NCBI RefSeq assembly: GCF_043678055.1
Contig: NZ_JBHEQA010000001.1
Span: 744,001 to 808,000 of the forward strand
Direction: 5' to 3'
Origin: Spongiimicrobium salis
GTDB lineage: Bacteria > Bacteroidota > Bacteroidia > Flavobacteriales > Flavobacteriaceae
DNA: 64,000 nucleotides
This document shows, piece after piece, positions 9,347-19,834 of the stretch. A program made the translations under genes and the position numbers. The notes beneath the pieces are model-generated. The model was not told the origin of the DNA. It saw nothing but the letters and a program-made list of their open reading frames with translations, and did no database searches. The first letter of the stretch is position 1. Every line of letters begins with the position of its first letter.

Positions 9347-10525
9347 ATGAAAGAAATACTACTGATCATTAGAAAAGAACTTACAGAACTTTTACGGGAT
9401 AAAAAGACTGTGATCAACTCCATTATTCTCCCAACCTTACTTACACCTCTCCTTATCATTGGAATTACTAAAGTTTCACAATTTATCAATGAGAAAGATA
9501 GCCAGAAAGCATTGAAAATTGGCTTGGTCAATGCTCCAGATGATTTCCAGCAACTATTGGCTCAGGATACTTTGAACAAGGTAACCACTTATGAAAAGGA
9601 AATGGACTTTAAATCCCTGATCAATGAAGAAACTCTGGGAACTGCTCTTGTATTTCCAAAAGATTGGGACAACCAAATGAGTGCTTTGGCCACTAGCGAT
9701 ATTAAAATTTATCGCAACGGTGCCAGAAGAAGTATCAATGACCGCGTATCGAGCCTGATACGTGCCTATGGAGAAAACTTAAAAAACACAAGGGTGGCGC
9801 AGCTTCAAATTCCACTTGAAAAATTAACGCCCTTTACGCCAAGTTATGTTGAAGTTGGCGAAAAGAAGGAGGCCATTGGAAAACAAATTGGAGGATTCAT
9901 TCCTTACATTTTCATTCTCACGCTTTGGGGTGGATGTCTATTGGCATGTATTGATTTAGTCACAGGGGAGAAAGAACGAAAAACTATTGAGACTACGCTA
10001 TCCCTACCTATTTCAAAATTTAAGGTCTTGATGGGAAAAGCAGTCGTAGCTTCACTATTAGGTTTTTTCCCTGCCGTATTCAATATTATTGGATTGGTTG
10101 TAGGACTGCAATTGATCAGTGATGTTCCTCCTGCCATACTGGAATTCATCAATGAACTATTAAGTTTCCAATCGGTAAGTATGATTCTATTACTATTGTT
10201 CCCGTTTGCACTATTTCTAGCTGGCCTATTAATTGCGATAATTGCAAGCGCCACTACTTTTAAGGAAGCGCAAAGTAAGGCCACTCCGGTTATTATGCTC
10301 ATTATTATTCCTTTGGTTATGGCATTGCTTCCGGGCGTAGAACTTACTTGGGCCACCGTATTTGTTCCTGTTCTCAATATTGGATTGGGCATCAAGGAAA
10401 TTGCAGCAGGAACCATAGACATTGCCCAATATGCGGTAATATTGCTCTCTCTTATTTTATTTGCCGTTGGCGCTATTTACTTTAGTTATAAAAAATTCTC
10501 GGATGAAAACGCAATCCTTAAATAA
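9347..10525 (+). CDS. natB: ABC transporter permease, NatB-like (ABC-2 family)
   Basis: 392 residues. The topology is that of NatB/ABC-2 permeases. One transmembrane helix lies near the N-terminus after a basic start (RKELTELLRDKKTVINSIIL), followed by a large extracytoplasmic domain (about 50-180) and then five or six helices. The conserved stretch LVTGEKERKTIETTLSLPIS, typical of this family, lies at about residues 204-223. It follows the ATPase gene by one base and probably forms the homodimeric channel. A strong terminator follows at 10564-10611, so the operon is just these two genes. Confidence 0.85.
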   Translation: MKEILLIIRKELTELLRDKKTVINSIILPTLLTPLLIIGITKVSQFINEKDSQKALKIGLVNAPDDFQQLLAQDTLNKVTTYEKEMDFKSLINEETLGTALVFPKDWDNQMSALATSDIKIYRNGARRSINDRVSSLIRAYGENLKNTRVAQLQIPLEKLTPFTPSYVEVGEKKEAIGKQIGGFIPYIFILTLWGGCLLACIDLVTGEKERKTIETTLSLPISKFKVLMGKAVVASLLGFFPAVFNIIGLVVGLQLISDVPPAILEFINELLSFQSVSMILLLLFPFALFLAGLLIAIIASATTFKEAQSKATPVIMLIIIPLVMALLPGVELTWATVFVPVLNIGLGIKEIAAGTIDIAQYAVILLSLILFAVGAIYFSYKKFSDENAILK

Positions 10526-10563
10526 TACCAACTAGGAAACCTAAGTTTTTAACCGTAAAATAG

Positions 10564-10611
10564 AAGTACAGCCTGGATTCTTTCCACAAGAATTTCAGGC
10601 TGTACTTTTTT
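10564..10611 (+). terminator. Rho-independent terminator after natAB
   Basis: AAGTACAGCCTG (10564-10575) pairs perfectly with CAGGCTGTACTT (10596-10607), with an inner ATTCTT/AAGAAT extension in the loop, and the hairpin is followed directly by a run of T. Confidence 0.9.
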
Positions 10612-10915
10612 CACCATATACTCTTTTCCATTACAGATAGTTTAACAGTTTAGCATATTCATATCTACATTCGTAAAAAAACGAAATATTTCTAAGGTAA
10701 TTTACATATTCTTCAATAGGCTAAAATCGCATTAAAAAAGTGTTTCACAACGTTCTTCAGGAGAAAAAAAAATCATTTTTCTTGCATTTCATCGAATAAA
10801 GCCCAGTTCCTATATAGGCCATACATTTTTTTAAGATAATTTTAAGGATTTTGTGATTTTTTTAAGTATTTTAACGCGAATAATACTAATTAACTGACAA
10901 AAAACTATTGAAATT
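10612..10915. other. AT-rich intergenic stretch upstream of the M36 protease
   Basis: No open frame, RNA gene or repeat is evident. It should hold the promoter of the protease gene. I see only imperfect matches to TAnnTTTG, for example TACATTTT near 10822, and no confident -33/-7 pair. Confidence 0.5.
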
Positions 10916-13900
10916 ATGAAAAAAATCTACTTTTTGGCCTTATTTGCTTTTCTTATAGGGCCAAGCTTACATGCCCAAAATATGGATGGCATTGTGCAAA
11001 ACTACTTTAATAGTAGTACCCAAAAATCCAGCCTTAGTGCAAAAGATCTTTCCGAGTGGCAGATTACTGATGTTGTCCCATCCCTGAACCCTCAAATTCA
11101 ACATGTTTACGTACAGCAATTCCATAAGGGTATCCCTATTGATAATGGAAGATATAAGCTAACCGTGAAAAAAGGACAGGTAAGCTGGGAAATCAATCAA
11201 TTTATTAATGAGCTTGAAACCAAGGCCAGTACGGCTAAGGCCTCAATCACTCCAGAAAATGCTATTATGAGCGTTGTCAATGCACATCAATTGCAAGCTC
11301 CCGCAAATCTCAGTGCATCTTCCAAAAGCATCAATAGCTTAGAATATGCCAATTCAGGCATCACCCGAGAACCTATTAAAGTAGATAGAGTATACCTATA
11401 TCAGGATGATACGCTTTATTTGACTTGGAAGGTGAATCTGTATCAAGCAGATGGACAGCACTGGTGGGTGGCCAATGTAGACGCTGCAACCGGAAAAATA
11501 TTACGTACCGAAGATTGGGTCATCCAGTGTAACTTTGACGATCCCAACGGTGAAGCCCACGATCATTCCCATGCCAATGGAGAGGCACATCCTCAGGGTG
11601 CGGCAGATTTCCCCTTTGATATTCCGGCCCCCGCTCTTGTCGGCGGAGGATCTTACAATGTATTTCCTTTGGGAGTAGAAAGCCCAATCCATGGAAATAG
11701 AACTATCGTAACCGATCCTGCAGATGCCACGGCATCTCCGTTTGGATGGCACGATACCAATGGTGCCGCCGGAGCTGAATTTACCACAACGCGTGGAAAT
11801 AATGTTCTTGCCCAAGACGATATCAATGGAAATAATGGATCCGGGGCCAGACCTGATGGTGGTACCAGTTTAAATTTTGACTTCCCCTTGAATCTCAATG
11901 TAGCTCCTGTACAATCCTTGGACGCTGCCACAACCAATTTATTTTATTGGAACAATATAATGCACGATCTCTGGTACCAATATGGATTCAATGAAGCCAG
12001 TGGAAACTTTCAAGAAAACAATTACGGTAGAGGAGGTATAGGAAGTGATTCTGTAAATGCCGATGCCCAAGATGGAAGTGGCACCAACAATGCTAACTTT
12101 GCCACCCCGCCAGATGGAAGTAACCCAAGAATGCAGATGTTCCTTTTCAATGGAAATCCACAAATTGATGGGGATTATGACAATGTGGTTATTGCCCATG
12201 AATATGGCCATGGAATATCTACCCGTTTGGTAGGAGGTCCTGGAACAAATGCTTTAGGAGGTTCCGAACAAATGGGTGAAGGTTGGTCCGATTGGTTTGG
12301 ATTGATGATGACCATTGAACCCGGAGATACTGGAGCTACACCGAGAGGCGTTGGTTCGTATGTAGTAGGACAAGGCCCCAATGGAGGCGGAATACGCCCT
12401 ACACATTATTCTACAGATACAGCTGTAAACGGAACAGATTATGGCGATATTTCTGGTCTTTCCGTCCCTCATGGCGTTGGTTATGGTTTTGCCACCATTC
12501 TTTGGGATATGACCTGGGCATTGATCGATTTGGAAGGTTATGATGCCGATCTTTACAATGGTACGGGAGGTAACAATATTGCAATGGCCTTGGTCATTGA
12601 AGGTCTTAAAAATACCGCTAACAATCCAGGGTATGTTTCAGGTAGGGATGGAATTCTTCAGGCCGATCAGGATTTATATGGTGGACAATACAATTGTTTA
12701 ATTTGGACTGCCTTCTCTGCGAGAGGTGTGGGACTTAATGCTGTTGAAAACTCCAATGGAGGAACCAATACCAATTCCGATCAAATCGTTTCCTTTGTCA
12801 ATGGATGTAATACCGGAGGCGGTGGAGACCCAACTTGTAATGCCACGGTATCTGCACTACCCTATAACGAAGGTTTTGAAAATACCTTAGGGGATTGGTC
12901 TCAAGAAGCGACCGATGACTTTGATTGGGCTTTGCGTACTGGAGGAACACCTTCCAACGGCACTGGACCAAGTGGTGCATTTGAAGGAACTCACTATGTG
13001 TACGTAGAAGCTTCTGATCCAAATTTTGGTGGAAGAACGACTATCCTTAATTCTCCTTGTTTTGATCTTTCGGGAGCGGCCAGTCCTCAAGCTTCCTTTC
13101 ATTATCAAATGACCGGAAACGCAGTGGGAACCATCCGTCTTGAAGCACGATTGGATTCGGAAACCACATGGACCGAAATTTGGACGCAGTCTGGAGATCA
13201 AGGTGCCAATTGGATCGAAGCCACTGTAGATCTTGCTGCTTATGCTGGTAATACGGTACAATTGCGCTACCGTGCCACCACAGGGAATTCCTGGCAAGGT
13301 GATATCGCTATCGATGCTTTTGGAATTACTGCTACTACTGCAGATACCCAAGCGCCGAGCGATCCTACAAACTTAGAATCTACAGCAGTTACCGATACCA
13401 CAATCGATCTTTCGTGGACGGCATCAACAGATAATGTAGGTGTTACTGCCTATGATGTTTTTGAAGGAACCAATAATCTTGGTGAAGTCACCGGAACAAC
13501 AGCGCAGATTACCGGGCTTACCGCCGGAACTGCATATTCGTTCAGAGTACAGGCCAAAGATGCTGCAGGTAATGTTTCCGGGTTTAGCAACACTTTGGAT
13601 GTTTCTACCTCGGGAGGTAGCACTTCAGGTTGCGCTGGAGGAGTAAGTAGTTTGCCTTATGGAGAGAGTTTTGAGGCAAGTCTTGGTCTTTGGACCCAAG
13701 CAGCCGGGGATGACCTTAATTGGACGAGAGACTCCGGAGGTACGCCTTCCAATGGTACAGGACCTTCTTCAGGATCCGACGGTTCTTTCTACGTTTATGT
13801 AGAAGCCTCTGGAAATGGTACAGGATTCCCCAATAGACGGGCCATCCTAAATTCTCCTTGTTTTGATCTTAGTTCGCAAACAATCGCATCCTTTATCTTT

Positions 13901-14893
13901 GATTATCATATGTTCGGGTCCGCAGACGGCGGAAGTGTCAATCTAGAAGTGAGTCAAGATGATGGTGCCAGTTGGACCAGCATTTGGAACCAAACTGGAA
14001 ATCAAGGAAATCAATGGAATACCGTTAATATTGACCTTACACCCTATGTTGGAGGATCCATACAATTACGCTTTAACCGTATCACCGGAGGTACATGGCA
14101 GTCTGATGTTGCCATAGACAATACCCGTTTGGTGGCAGGTGACGGTAACGATCCAAATCCACCTTCCAATTATTGCGCGGCAAACGCCAACAACAATTCG
14201 GAAGAATACATTCAACGTGTTCAAATTGGTACCATAGACAATACCTCTGCCGGAGGAGCCGGGGGATATGAAGATTTCACCAATATCTCCACAGATCTTA
14301 GTGCCAGCAATACCATTACGATAACACCACGTTGGACAGGTTCTGTTTTCGCGGAAGGGTACGGAGTTTTTGTGGATTGGAATAGAGATGGAGACTTTGA
14401 AGATGCTGGAGAAACTGTATATACTAGAGCAGCCTCAACCACCACTCCCATTACAGGCTCTTTTGATATCCCTGCCGGTGCAGCACAAGGCCAAACTCGT
14501 ATGCGTGTTATTATGCGATATAATACGATTCCATCTCCTTGTGGCGCATTTGACTTTGGGGAAGTGGAAGACTATATCGTGAATGTGACTAATTCCGTAA
14601 CTTCCGGTTTTGCGGAAACCACAACTTCTTCATCTATTGGCAATGAATTCATACAAGAAGATGATGCCCTAACATTATCCTTGTTCCCCAATCCTGTAGA
14701 TCAAGGCCTCCTCAACATTGCTGTTCGTGGAGAAACACCTACCAGTTATACCATATATAATATCATTGGTCAGGCTGTAAAATCTGGAAAATTCACCAGA
14801 ACAATGGATGTTTCCAACCTTGAAACAGGTATGTATATGATTACCTTGGATATGGGAGGGACCCTAATGCAAAAACGATTTGTAAAAAAGTAG
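10916..14893 (+). CDS. Secreted M36 (fungalysin) metalloprotease with type IX sorting domain
   Basis: 1,325 residues. A signal peptide ends at SLHAQN (about residue 21). A propeptide of the FTP/PepSY kind spans about 25-200. The fungalysin catalytic domain (about 250-640) carries the zinc motif HEYGH at 428-432 and the downstream glutamate E455 in GEGWSDWF. Accessory modules follow: a MAM-like jelly roll (about 645-800), a fibronectin type III domain (about 808-900), a second MAM-like domain (about 905-1075) and a GEVED domain (about 1085-1225, VFVDWNRDGDFED). The last 80 residues are a type A type IX sorting domain (LSLFPNPV, ending KRFVKK). The protein should be exported by Sec, pass SprA and be cell-attached or released. 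It is flanked by terminators and is a single-gene unit. Confidence 0.93.
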   Translation: MKKIYFLALFAFLIGPSLHAQNMDGIVQNYFNSSTQKSSLSAKDLSEWQITDVVPSLNPQIQHVYVQQFHKGIPIDNGRYKLTVKKGQVSWEINQFINELETKASTAKASITPENAIMSVVNAHQLQAPANLSASSKSINSLEYANSGITREPIKVDRVYLYQDDTLYLTWKVNLYQADGQHWWVANVDAATGKILRTEDWVIQCNFDDPNGEAHDHSHANGEAHPQGAADFPFDIPAPALVGGGSYNVFPLGVESPIHGNRTIVTDPADATASPFGWHDTNGAAGAEFTTTRGNNVLAQDDINGNNGSGARPDGGTSLNFDFPLNLNVAPVQSLDAATTNLFYWNNIMHDLWYQYGFNEASGNFQENNYGRGGIGSDSVNADAQDGSGTNNANFATPPDGSNPRMQMFLFNGNPQIDGDYDNVVIAHEYGHGISTRLVGGPGTNALGGSEQMGEGWSDWFGLMMTIEPGDTGATPRGVGSYVVGQGPNGGGIRPTHYSTDTAVNGTDYGDISGLSVPHGVGYGFATILWDMTWALIDLEGYDADLYNGTGGNNIAMALVIEGLKNTANNPGYVSGRDGILQADQDLYGGQYNCLIWTAFSARGVGLNAVENSNGGTNTNSDQIVSFVNGCNTGGGGDPTCNATVSALPYNEGFENTLGDWSQEATDDFDWALRTGGTPSNGTGPSGAFEGTHYVYVEASDPNFGGRTTILNSPCFDLSGAASPQASFHYQMTGNAVGTIRLEARLDSETTWTEIWTQSGDQGANWIEATVDLAAYAGNTVQLRYRATTGNSWQGDIAIDAFGITATTADTQAPSDPTNLESTAVTDTTIDLSWTASTDNVGVTAYDVFEGTNNLGEVTGTTAQITGLTAGTAYSFRVQAKDAAGNVSGFSNTLDVSTSGGSTSGCAGGVSSLPYGESFEASLGLWTQAAGDDLNWTRDSGGTPSNGTGPSSGSDGSFYVYVEASGNGTGFPNRRAILNSPCFDLSSQTIASFIFDYHMFGSADGGSVNLEVSQDDGASWTSIWNQTGNQGNQWNTVNIDLTPYVGGSIQLRFNRITGGTWQSDVAIDNTRLVAGDGNDPNPPSNYCAANANNNSEEYIQRVQIGTIDNTSAGGAGGYEDFTNISTDLSASNTITITPRWTGSVFAEGYGVFVDWNRDGDFEDAGETVYTRAASTTTPITGSFDIPAGAAQGQTRMRVIMRYNTIPSPCGAFDFGEVEDYIVNVTNSVTSGFAETTTSSSIGNEFIQEDDALTLSLFPNPVDQGLLNIAVRGETPTSYTIYNIIGQAVKSGKFTRTMDVSNLETGMYMITLDMGGTLMQKRFVKK

Positions 14894-14939
14894 ATGGGAA
14901 TTTTAGTACCAGAAACACTATACCATTCTAACCTTAACA

Positions 14940-14969
14940 AAAACCCGATGCCTTTGAGCATCGGGTTTT
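14940..14969. terminator. Bidirectional terminator between the M36 protease and the P450
   Basis: AAAACCCGATGC (14940-14951) and GCATCGGGTTTT (14958-14969) form a perfect 12-bp stem with a 6-base loop. T runs arise on both strands. The right arm overlaps the stop codon of the converging P450 gene. Confidence 0.9.
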
Positions 14970-16335
14970 ATTTTCTCGCCGTGAACCGCAAAGGGACTGT
15001 CTTGGGTTTCATGGAAATTAATGGGTTGATTTCCACGGCTTCCATCGGTGTTGAAATACTATAGGATTTCACCACTTCTGCAATGGCCATGACCATTTCA
15101 TACATCGCAAAATTGTTTCCCACACACATTCTAGGGCCAGCCCCAAAAGGATAATAATAATCCGAGTACACTTTTTTATCTTCCACCGCAAAACGTTCCG
15201 GTCGAAATTCCAATGGGGTTTCCCAAAAATCCGGACTCCTATGCAACTCATAGATCGACATCAAAATCATGGTGTCTTCCGGGAAAAGCATGGCTTTAAA
15301 CCGGTCATTCGCAATGGTGACCCTATCAATGATATAGGCAGGCGGATATAAACGCATGGCTTCCTCAATACACTGCTTTATGTAGGGGAGTTGCATGATA
15401 TTTGTCATAAGATCATGATTTCCTAAATTTACGCTACTAGCTTCTTGATAGGCTTTTTGTTGTATCTCTGGATGTTTTGCTAACAAGTACAGGGTGAAAC
15501 TCAAGGTGTTTGCGGTGGTTTCATGTCCTGCCGCAAAAAGAATCAGTACTTCATCGATCAGTTGCTTTCTAGACATTGCCGTACCGTCTTCATATCGAGC
15601 CTTTAAGAGCATATCCAATAGATCATCTTTATCTTCTCCTAAAACAATACGTTCTTCAATAATGGCATTGAGCAAAGTTCGTGCATCTTCCGCCAATCTC
15701 AAATGTCTTTTAATTTTCCCGCTTATATGGAACCACCAATTGAGATAAGGCTGTCTCATTTCCTTGATCAACATCTGCTGATTGGTTTCAGTCATATATT
15801 TTAACCGCGCCATTCGCTTTCGGATATCAGCCCTGCTAAAAAGGGACTTCGCCACGACCTGAAACGCCAAATCCCCCATTAGGGGAAAAATATCCTGAAC
15901 CTTTTCCGTTTGAATAGATTGGAGTTCAAAACGAATGGCCTCGTGCATAATTTCCATAAGCCCTAACAATTTCTTCTTATGAAAGGCCGGCTGAATCATT
16001 CGTCTATGCGTACGCCAATGCTCTCCATTGGACGTTAAGATGCCATGGCCTATGTATTTTGCCAAGTCCCTGGTTTGTAATGCGGATTTATGGTAGTGTT
16101 TATGCTGTTTTTGAAGCACATGTTTGATCAGTTCCGGATCTCTGGTAAATACCACTGAAGTTTGACTACCCACCTTCACTTTAAACGTATTTCCGTGCCT
16201 CTTAAAATTCTTATGGTGAAACGGTAAGGGGTTCTTTAAAATTTTCCTGCTGTTCAGTAGCACTTGTAGATTAGAAACAGTAGGAAGATGCTGCGTTTCA
16301 GTATCTTTTTTCGGAGCTTCTTGGCTTTCTTTCAT
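14968..16335 (-). CDS. Cytochrome P450
   Basis: 455 residues. The heme-binding loop is FGAGPRMCVGNNFAMYE with the thiolate ligand C404. The oxygen-activation I-helix motif AGHETTAN and the K-helix ExxR (EEAMRLYPP) are both present, so the fold looks catalytically complete. There is no membrane anchor, indicating a soluble bacterial enzyme. The sequence resembles the CYP102-heme/CYP4-like bacterial group that hydroxylates fatty acids or terpenoid chains, but the substrate cannot be read from sequence. It starts 16 bp after ruvB on the same strand and is probably co-transcribed with it. No redox partner gene is adjacent. Confidence 0.93.
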   Translation of the reverse strand: MKESQEAPKKDTETQHLPTVSNLQVLLNSRKILKNPLPFHHKNFKRHGNTFKVKVGSQTSVVFTRDPELIKHVLQKQHKHYHKSALQTRDLAKYIGHGILTSNGEHWRTHRRMIQPAFHKKKLLGLMEIMHEAIRFELQSIQTEKVQDIFPLMGDLAFQVVAKSLFSRADIRKRMARLKYMTETNQQMLIKEMRQPYLNWWFHISGKIKRHLRLAEDARTLLNAIIEERIVLGEDKDDLLDMLLKARYEDGTAMSRKQLIDEVLILFAAGHETTANTLSFTLYLLAKHPEIQQKAYQEASSVNLGNHDLMTNIMQLPYIKQCIEEAMRLYPPAYIIDRVTIANDRFKAMLFPEDTMILMSIYELHRSPDFWETPLEFRPERFAVEDKKVYSDYYYPFGAGPRMCVGNNFAMYEMVMAIAEVVKSYSISTPMEAVEINPLISMKPKTVPLRFTARK

Positions 16336-16351
16336 AGTAGTGAGGCAGGCT

Positions 16352-17374
16352 TCAGAATAGGCCGCCTTGTACGGATCCTTTAATACGTCCCAAATGTTTA
16401 TATGCCAACTCTGTTACTTCCCTACCTCTAGGGGTACGCATGATAAAGCCTTGTTGAATTAAAAAGGGTTCATAAACTTCTTCAATAGTCTCAGCACTTT
16501 CAGATACTGCCGTAGCTAAGGTTGTTATTCCCACCGGACCTCCCTTAAATTTATCAATAATAGTGCTTAAAATTTTATTGTCCATTTCATCCAATCCGTG
16601 GGCATCCACATTCAAGGCATTCAATCCAAATTTGGAAATCTCCATATCAATTTTTCCATTTCCCTTGATTTGGGCAAAATCCCGTACACGCCTCAAAAGG
16701 GCATTGCAGATTCTCGGAGTTCCCCTACTCCGCCCTGCAATCTCAATAGCTGCTTCATTGGTAATGGGAACATTTAAAATTTCGGCACTGCGCTGCACAA
16801 TGGTAGACAGCAATTCCGTTGAATAGTATTGAAGACGACTTTGAATACCAAAACGGGCACGCATGGGAGCTGTCAACAATCCAGATCGGGTAGTAGCGCC
16901 AATTAAGGTAAAGGGATTTAAATTGATTTGTACGGACCTTGCATTGGGTCCGGTTTCAATCATAATATCAATTTTATAATCCTCCATGGCCGAATACAAG
17001 TATTCCTCCACGATAGGACTCAATCGATGTATTTCATCAATAAAAAGCACATCCCTTTCCGACAAATTGGTAAGCAGCCCTGCCAAGTCCCCGGGTTTAT
17101 CCAAAACGGGCCCTGATGTAATTTTTATACCCACACCCAACTCATTGGCCAAAATATGGGCTAAAGTTGTTTTTCCTAGACCGGGAGGGCCATGAAACAA
17201 GGTATGATCCAAAGCTTCTCCCCTAAGGTTAGCCGCCTTTACAAAAACCTTCAAGTTTTCCAGCACCTGCTCTTGTCCAGTAAAATCATCAAAGGAAATA
17301 GGGCGCAAAGCTCTATCTATATCGAATTCCTGATCGGAAAAATTATTTGTAGTAGGATCTAAATGCTCATTCAT
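16352..17374 (-). CDS. ruvB: RuvB, Holliday junction branch migration helicase
   Basis: 340 residues, the normal RuvB length. The AAA+ core carries Walker A GPPGLGKT (62-69) and Walker B LFIDEIHRL, with sensor 1 in TLIGATTRSGLLTAPMRARF. A C-terminal winged helix includes QQGFIMRTPRGREVTELAY. RuvB hexamers drive branch migration with RuvA (encoded at 2897-3478). TATCTTTG, a match to the -7 consensus on the minus strand, lies at 17382-17389, only 8 bp before the ATG. If used, it would give a nearly leaderless message; this is uncertain. Confidence 0.98.
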   Translation of the reverse strand: MNEHLDPTTNNFSDQEFDIDRALRPISFDDFTGQEQVLENLKVFVKAANLRGEALDHTLFHGPPGLGKTTLAHILANELGVGIKITSGPVLDKPGDLAGLLTNLSERDVLFIDEIHRLSPIVEEYLYSAMEDYKIDIMIETGPNARSVQINLNPFTLIGATTRSGLLTAPMRARFGIQSRLQYYSTELLSTIVQRSAEILNVPITNEAAIEIAGRSRGTPRICNALLRRVRDFAQIKGNGKIDMEISKFGLNALNVDAHGLDEMDNKILSTIIDKFKGGPVGITTLATAVSESAETIEEVYEPFLIQQGFIMRTPRGREVTELAYKHLGRIKGSVQGGLF

Positions 17375-17515
17375 ATCCTAACAAAGATAGGGGAAAATAG
17401 CGTACTTTAGATAGCAAATCTATTTTGGATAATTGTTCGATATCTTCTCCCCTTTATAAAATTCCTTTTGCCTAGTTATCGAAGGTATTCTTAGAAAATA
17501 TTGTAATTTCATAAC

Positions 17516-19780
17516 ATGAAAAAGACTGATTATTCTTCTGGCGTATTGCAATACATCCCCTTCTTTTACATTATTTGGTCCGACGATCTTCTTACGGTTT
17601 CGGAAACCGATGTGGTCAAAAGAGCTTTAGAACTGGATCAAGAATTGTCCTTGAAGGATCGGAAAACCCTTTCTGCTTGGCTCGACAAAAAACAACCTCC
17701 TTCAGATATCGAAATAAAACAGTGGAAACAGACCATTTCCAATGCTGGTGTAAAGTTGATCGCTGGGGATACCTATCCTTTGACCAGTTTTTCTCAAAGA
17801 TTGGTCTGCAGTTATAAAGCGCAATGTCCCTTTAACGAGTATCTAAAGGAAATTGAGATCAATCTCGGGATACAACCCAATCATTACAGTCATCTATTTT
17901 CCGTAGAAGTTGTTGAGGAAATCACTTCCAATTATTATAAGGCTGCCCATATTGACAGCATTCTAAATGGTGAAAATGCAGTTGTTATAGATCGTTTTAG
18001 AACCCTAATGAAAGACGCTATGTTTCAATGGGGCATTCATAGGGATAAGGAAAGTTTTAGGAAAAAAGTATTGGATCAAGTAGCATTTTTGGCACAAAAA
18101 GGATATGGCGCATTGGCCTATCCCCAGGGATATGGCGGAACAGGGGATATGGAAGGCTATGCGCACATTTTTGAACATTTGATGTACCTCGATGGTAGTC
18201 TTGCCGTAAAATTTGGCGTCCAATTTGGTTTGTTTGGAGGAAGTATTCAAAAATTGGGCACAAAAAAACATCATGATCGCTATTTAGGCGATGCAGGTAA
18301 AGCAAAATTATTGGGGTGTTTTGCGATGACAGAAACCGGACATGGCTCTAATGTCAGAGGCATCAAAACCACGGCCACCTATGATTCCGAGACTGATACC
18401 ATTGTGATTCATACCCCTGGAAAAAATGACAATAAAGAGTATATTGGAAATGCTTTGCACGCCACCATGGCCTCCGTCTTTGCGCAATTGATTGTCAATG
18501 GAAAAAATGAAGGTGTCCATGCCGTATTGGTTCCTATTCGCGACGAGAATCAGAAGCTTTCTCCCGGTGTGACTATAGAAGACAATGGTTATAAGTTAGG
18601 CCTCAACGGAGTTGACAATGGGAAAATTTGGTTTCACCAAGTTAGTGTCCCCAGGGAAAACCTATTGGACAAATATGGATCTATTGGGGATGATGGTACG
18701 TATTACTCCAGTATTTCCAAACCGAGCAAACGTTTTTTTACGATGTTGGGCACTTTGGTCGGCGGAAGGATTTGCGTGGCTAGAGCAGGTCTTGGAGGAG
18801 CAAAAATGGCATTGACGATTGCCGTAAAACACGCTTTGCAACGCCGGCAGTTCAATGATAGTATAAAAGTTCAAGAAGACCTCTTAATGGACTACCCTAC
18901 CCATCAATTGCGTTTGACCCCTGGTATTGCCCAAGCATTTGTCTATCATATCACTCTAGATAAGATGATGGCCTTATATTGTGATGAAAGTACTCGCGAC
19001 AAACGTAAAGTAGAAACCCAGGCCGCAGGTTTGAAGTCGGTCATTACTTGGTATGCCAATTCCACTATACAAGCTTGTAGGGAGGCCTGTGGAGGTAAAG
19101 GATATCTTTTGGAAAATAGATTTGGTGACCTTAAAAACGATGTGGACATCTTCACCACTTTTGAAGGTGATAACACGGTACTTCTTCAGTTAGCGGCAAA
19201 AGGAGTTTTATCCGATTTCAAAGCAGAATTTAATAGTGCTGGATTCACTTCTGTCCTAAAACTGTTGAGTTCCCAATTAAGTGATAAACTGGCAACGATC
19301 AATCCCATCTATTCCAACAAGGTGGATAAGGAACATTTATACAATCCTAAGTTTCACAAACACGCCTTTAATTACAGGACAAGGAGGTTAACCTACTCTT
19401 TAGCCTCCCGAATTCGCAGCTATATCAAAAAAGGAATTCCATCGTATCAGGCCTTTTTAAAGGTACAAACGCACTTACTGGCGCTGGGCAAAGCGTACAG
19501 TCATGAACTTGCCCTAGATACCTTCACAGCATTCACAACAACTATCACCGATGAAAAATATCGTCTGTTGTTTGAGAAGTTGGGTACCTTATATGCTCTT
19601 CACGAAATACGACAGGATGCCTCTTGGTATTTGGAACAGGGATATTTGAGTGGCACAAAATCAAAAGCCATTCGGCAACGGGTAGAGCGTCTTTGCACAG
19701 AATTACGCCCTCATATCGGGGTACTGGTTGATGGATTTGGCATTCCCGAACATTGTATTACGGCGCCTATTGCCCAATAA
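17516..19780 (+). CDS. Acyl-CoA dehydrogenase/oxidase family flavoenzyme
   Basis: 754 residues, the size of acyl-CoA oxidases (ACOX-like) rather than the roughly 380-residue dehydrogenases. The flavin-binding middle domain contains CFAMTETGHGSNVRGIKTTA (about 268-287). The C-terminal helical domain has QACREACGGKGYLLENRFG and DIFTTFEGDNTVLLQLAAK, both hallmarks of the oxidase branch, and a further C-terminal alpha domain reaches to the end. It catalyses alpha-beta desaturation of acyl-CoA in fatty acid breakdown, with FAD. Oxygen or an electron-transfer flavoprotein may be the acceptor; sequence alone does not decide. It is divergent from ruvB and is followed by its own terminator. Confidence 0.9.
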   Translation: MKKTDYSSGVLQYIPFFYIIWSDDLLTVSETDVVKRALELDQELSLKDRKTLSAWLDKKQPPSDIEIKQWKQTISNAGVKLIAGDTYPLTSFSQRLVCSYKAQCPFNEYLKEIEINLGIQPNHYSHLFSVEVVEEITSNYYKAAHIDSILNGENAVVIDRFRTLMKDAMFQWGIHRDKESFRKKVLDQVAFLAQKGYGALAYPQGYGGTGDMEGYAHIFEHLMYLDGSLAVKFGVQFGLFGGSIQKLGTKKHHDRYLGDAGKAKLLGCFAMTETGHGSNVRGIKTTATYDSETDTIVIHTPGKNDNKEYIGNALHATMASVFAQLIVNGKNEGVHAVLVPIRDENQKLSPGVTIEDNGYKLGLNGVDNGKIWFHQVSVPRENLLDKYGSIGDDGTYYSSISKPSKRFFTMLGTLVGGRICVARAGLGGAKMALTIAVKHALQRRQFNDSIKVQEDLLMDYPTHQLRLTPGIAQAFVYHITLDKMMALYCDESTRDKRKVETQAAGLKSVITWYANSTIQACREACGGKGYLLENRFGDLKNDVDIFTTFEGDNTVLLQLAAKGVLSDFKAEFNSAGFTSVLKLLSSQLSDKLATINPIYSNKVDKEHLYNPKFHKHAFNYRTRRLTYSLASRIRSYIKKGIPSYQAFLKVQTHLLALGKAYSHELALDTFTAFTTTITDEKYRLLFEKLGTLYALHEIRQDASWYLEQGYLSGTKSKAIRQRVERLCTELRPHIGVLVDGFGIPEHCITAPIAQ

Positions 19781-19783
19781 AAA

Positions 19784-19811
19784 AACGCAGTTGAAAAATT
19801 CCAACTGCGTT
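19784..19811. terminator. Terminator between acyl-CoA dehydrogenase and pectate-lyase-like gene
   Basis: AACGCAGTTG (19784-19793) pairs with CAACTGCGTT (19802-19811) around an 8-base loop. The left arm is preceded by an A run that becomes a T run on the minus strand, so it can serve both converging genes. Confidence 0.85.
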
Positions 19812-19834
19812 TCTAGCTTATCTTAAAAAAATCT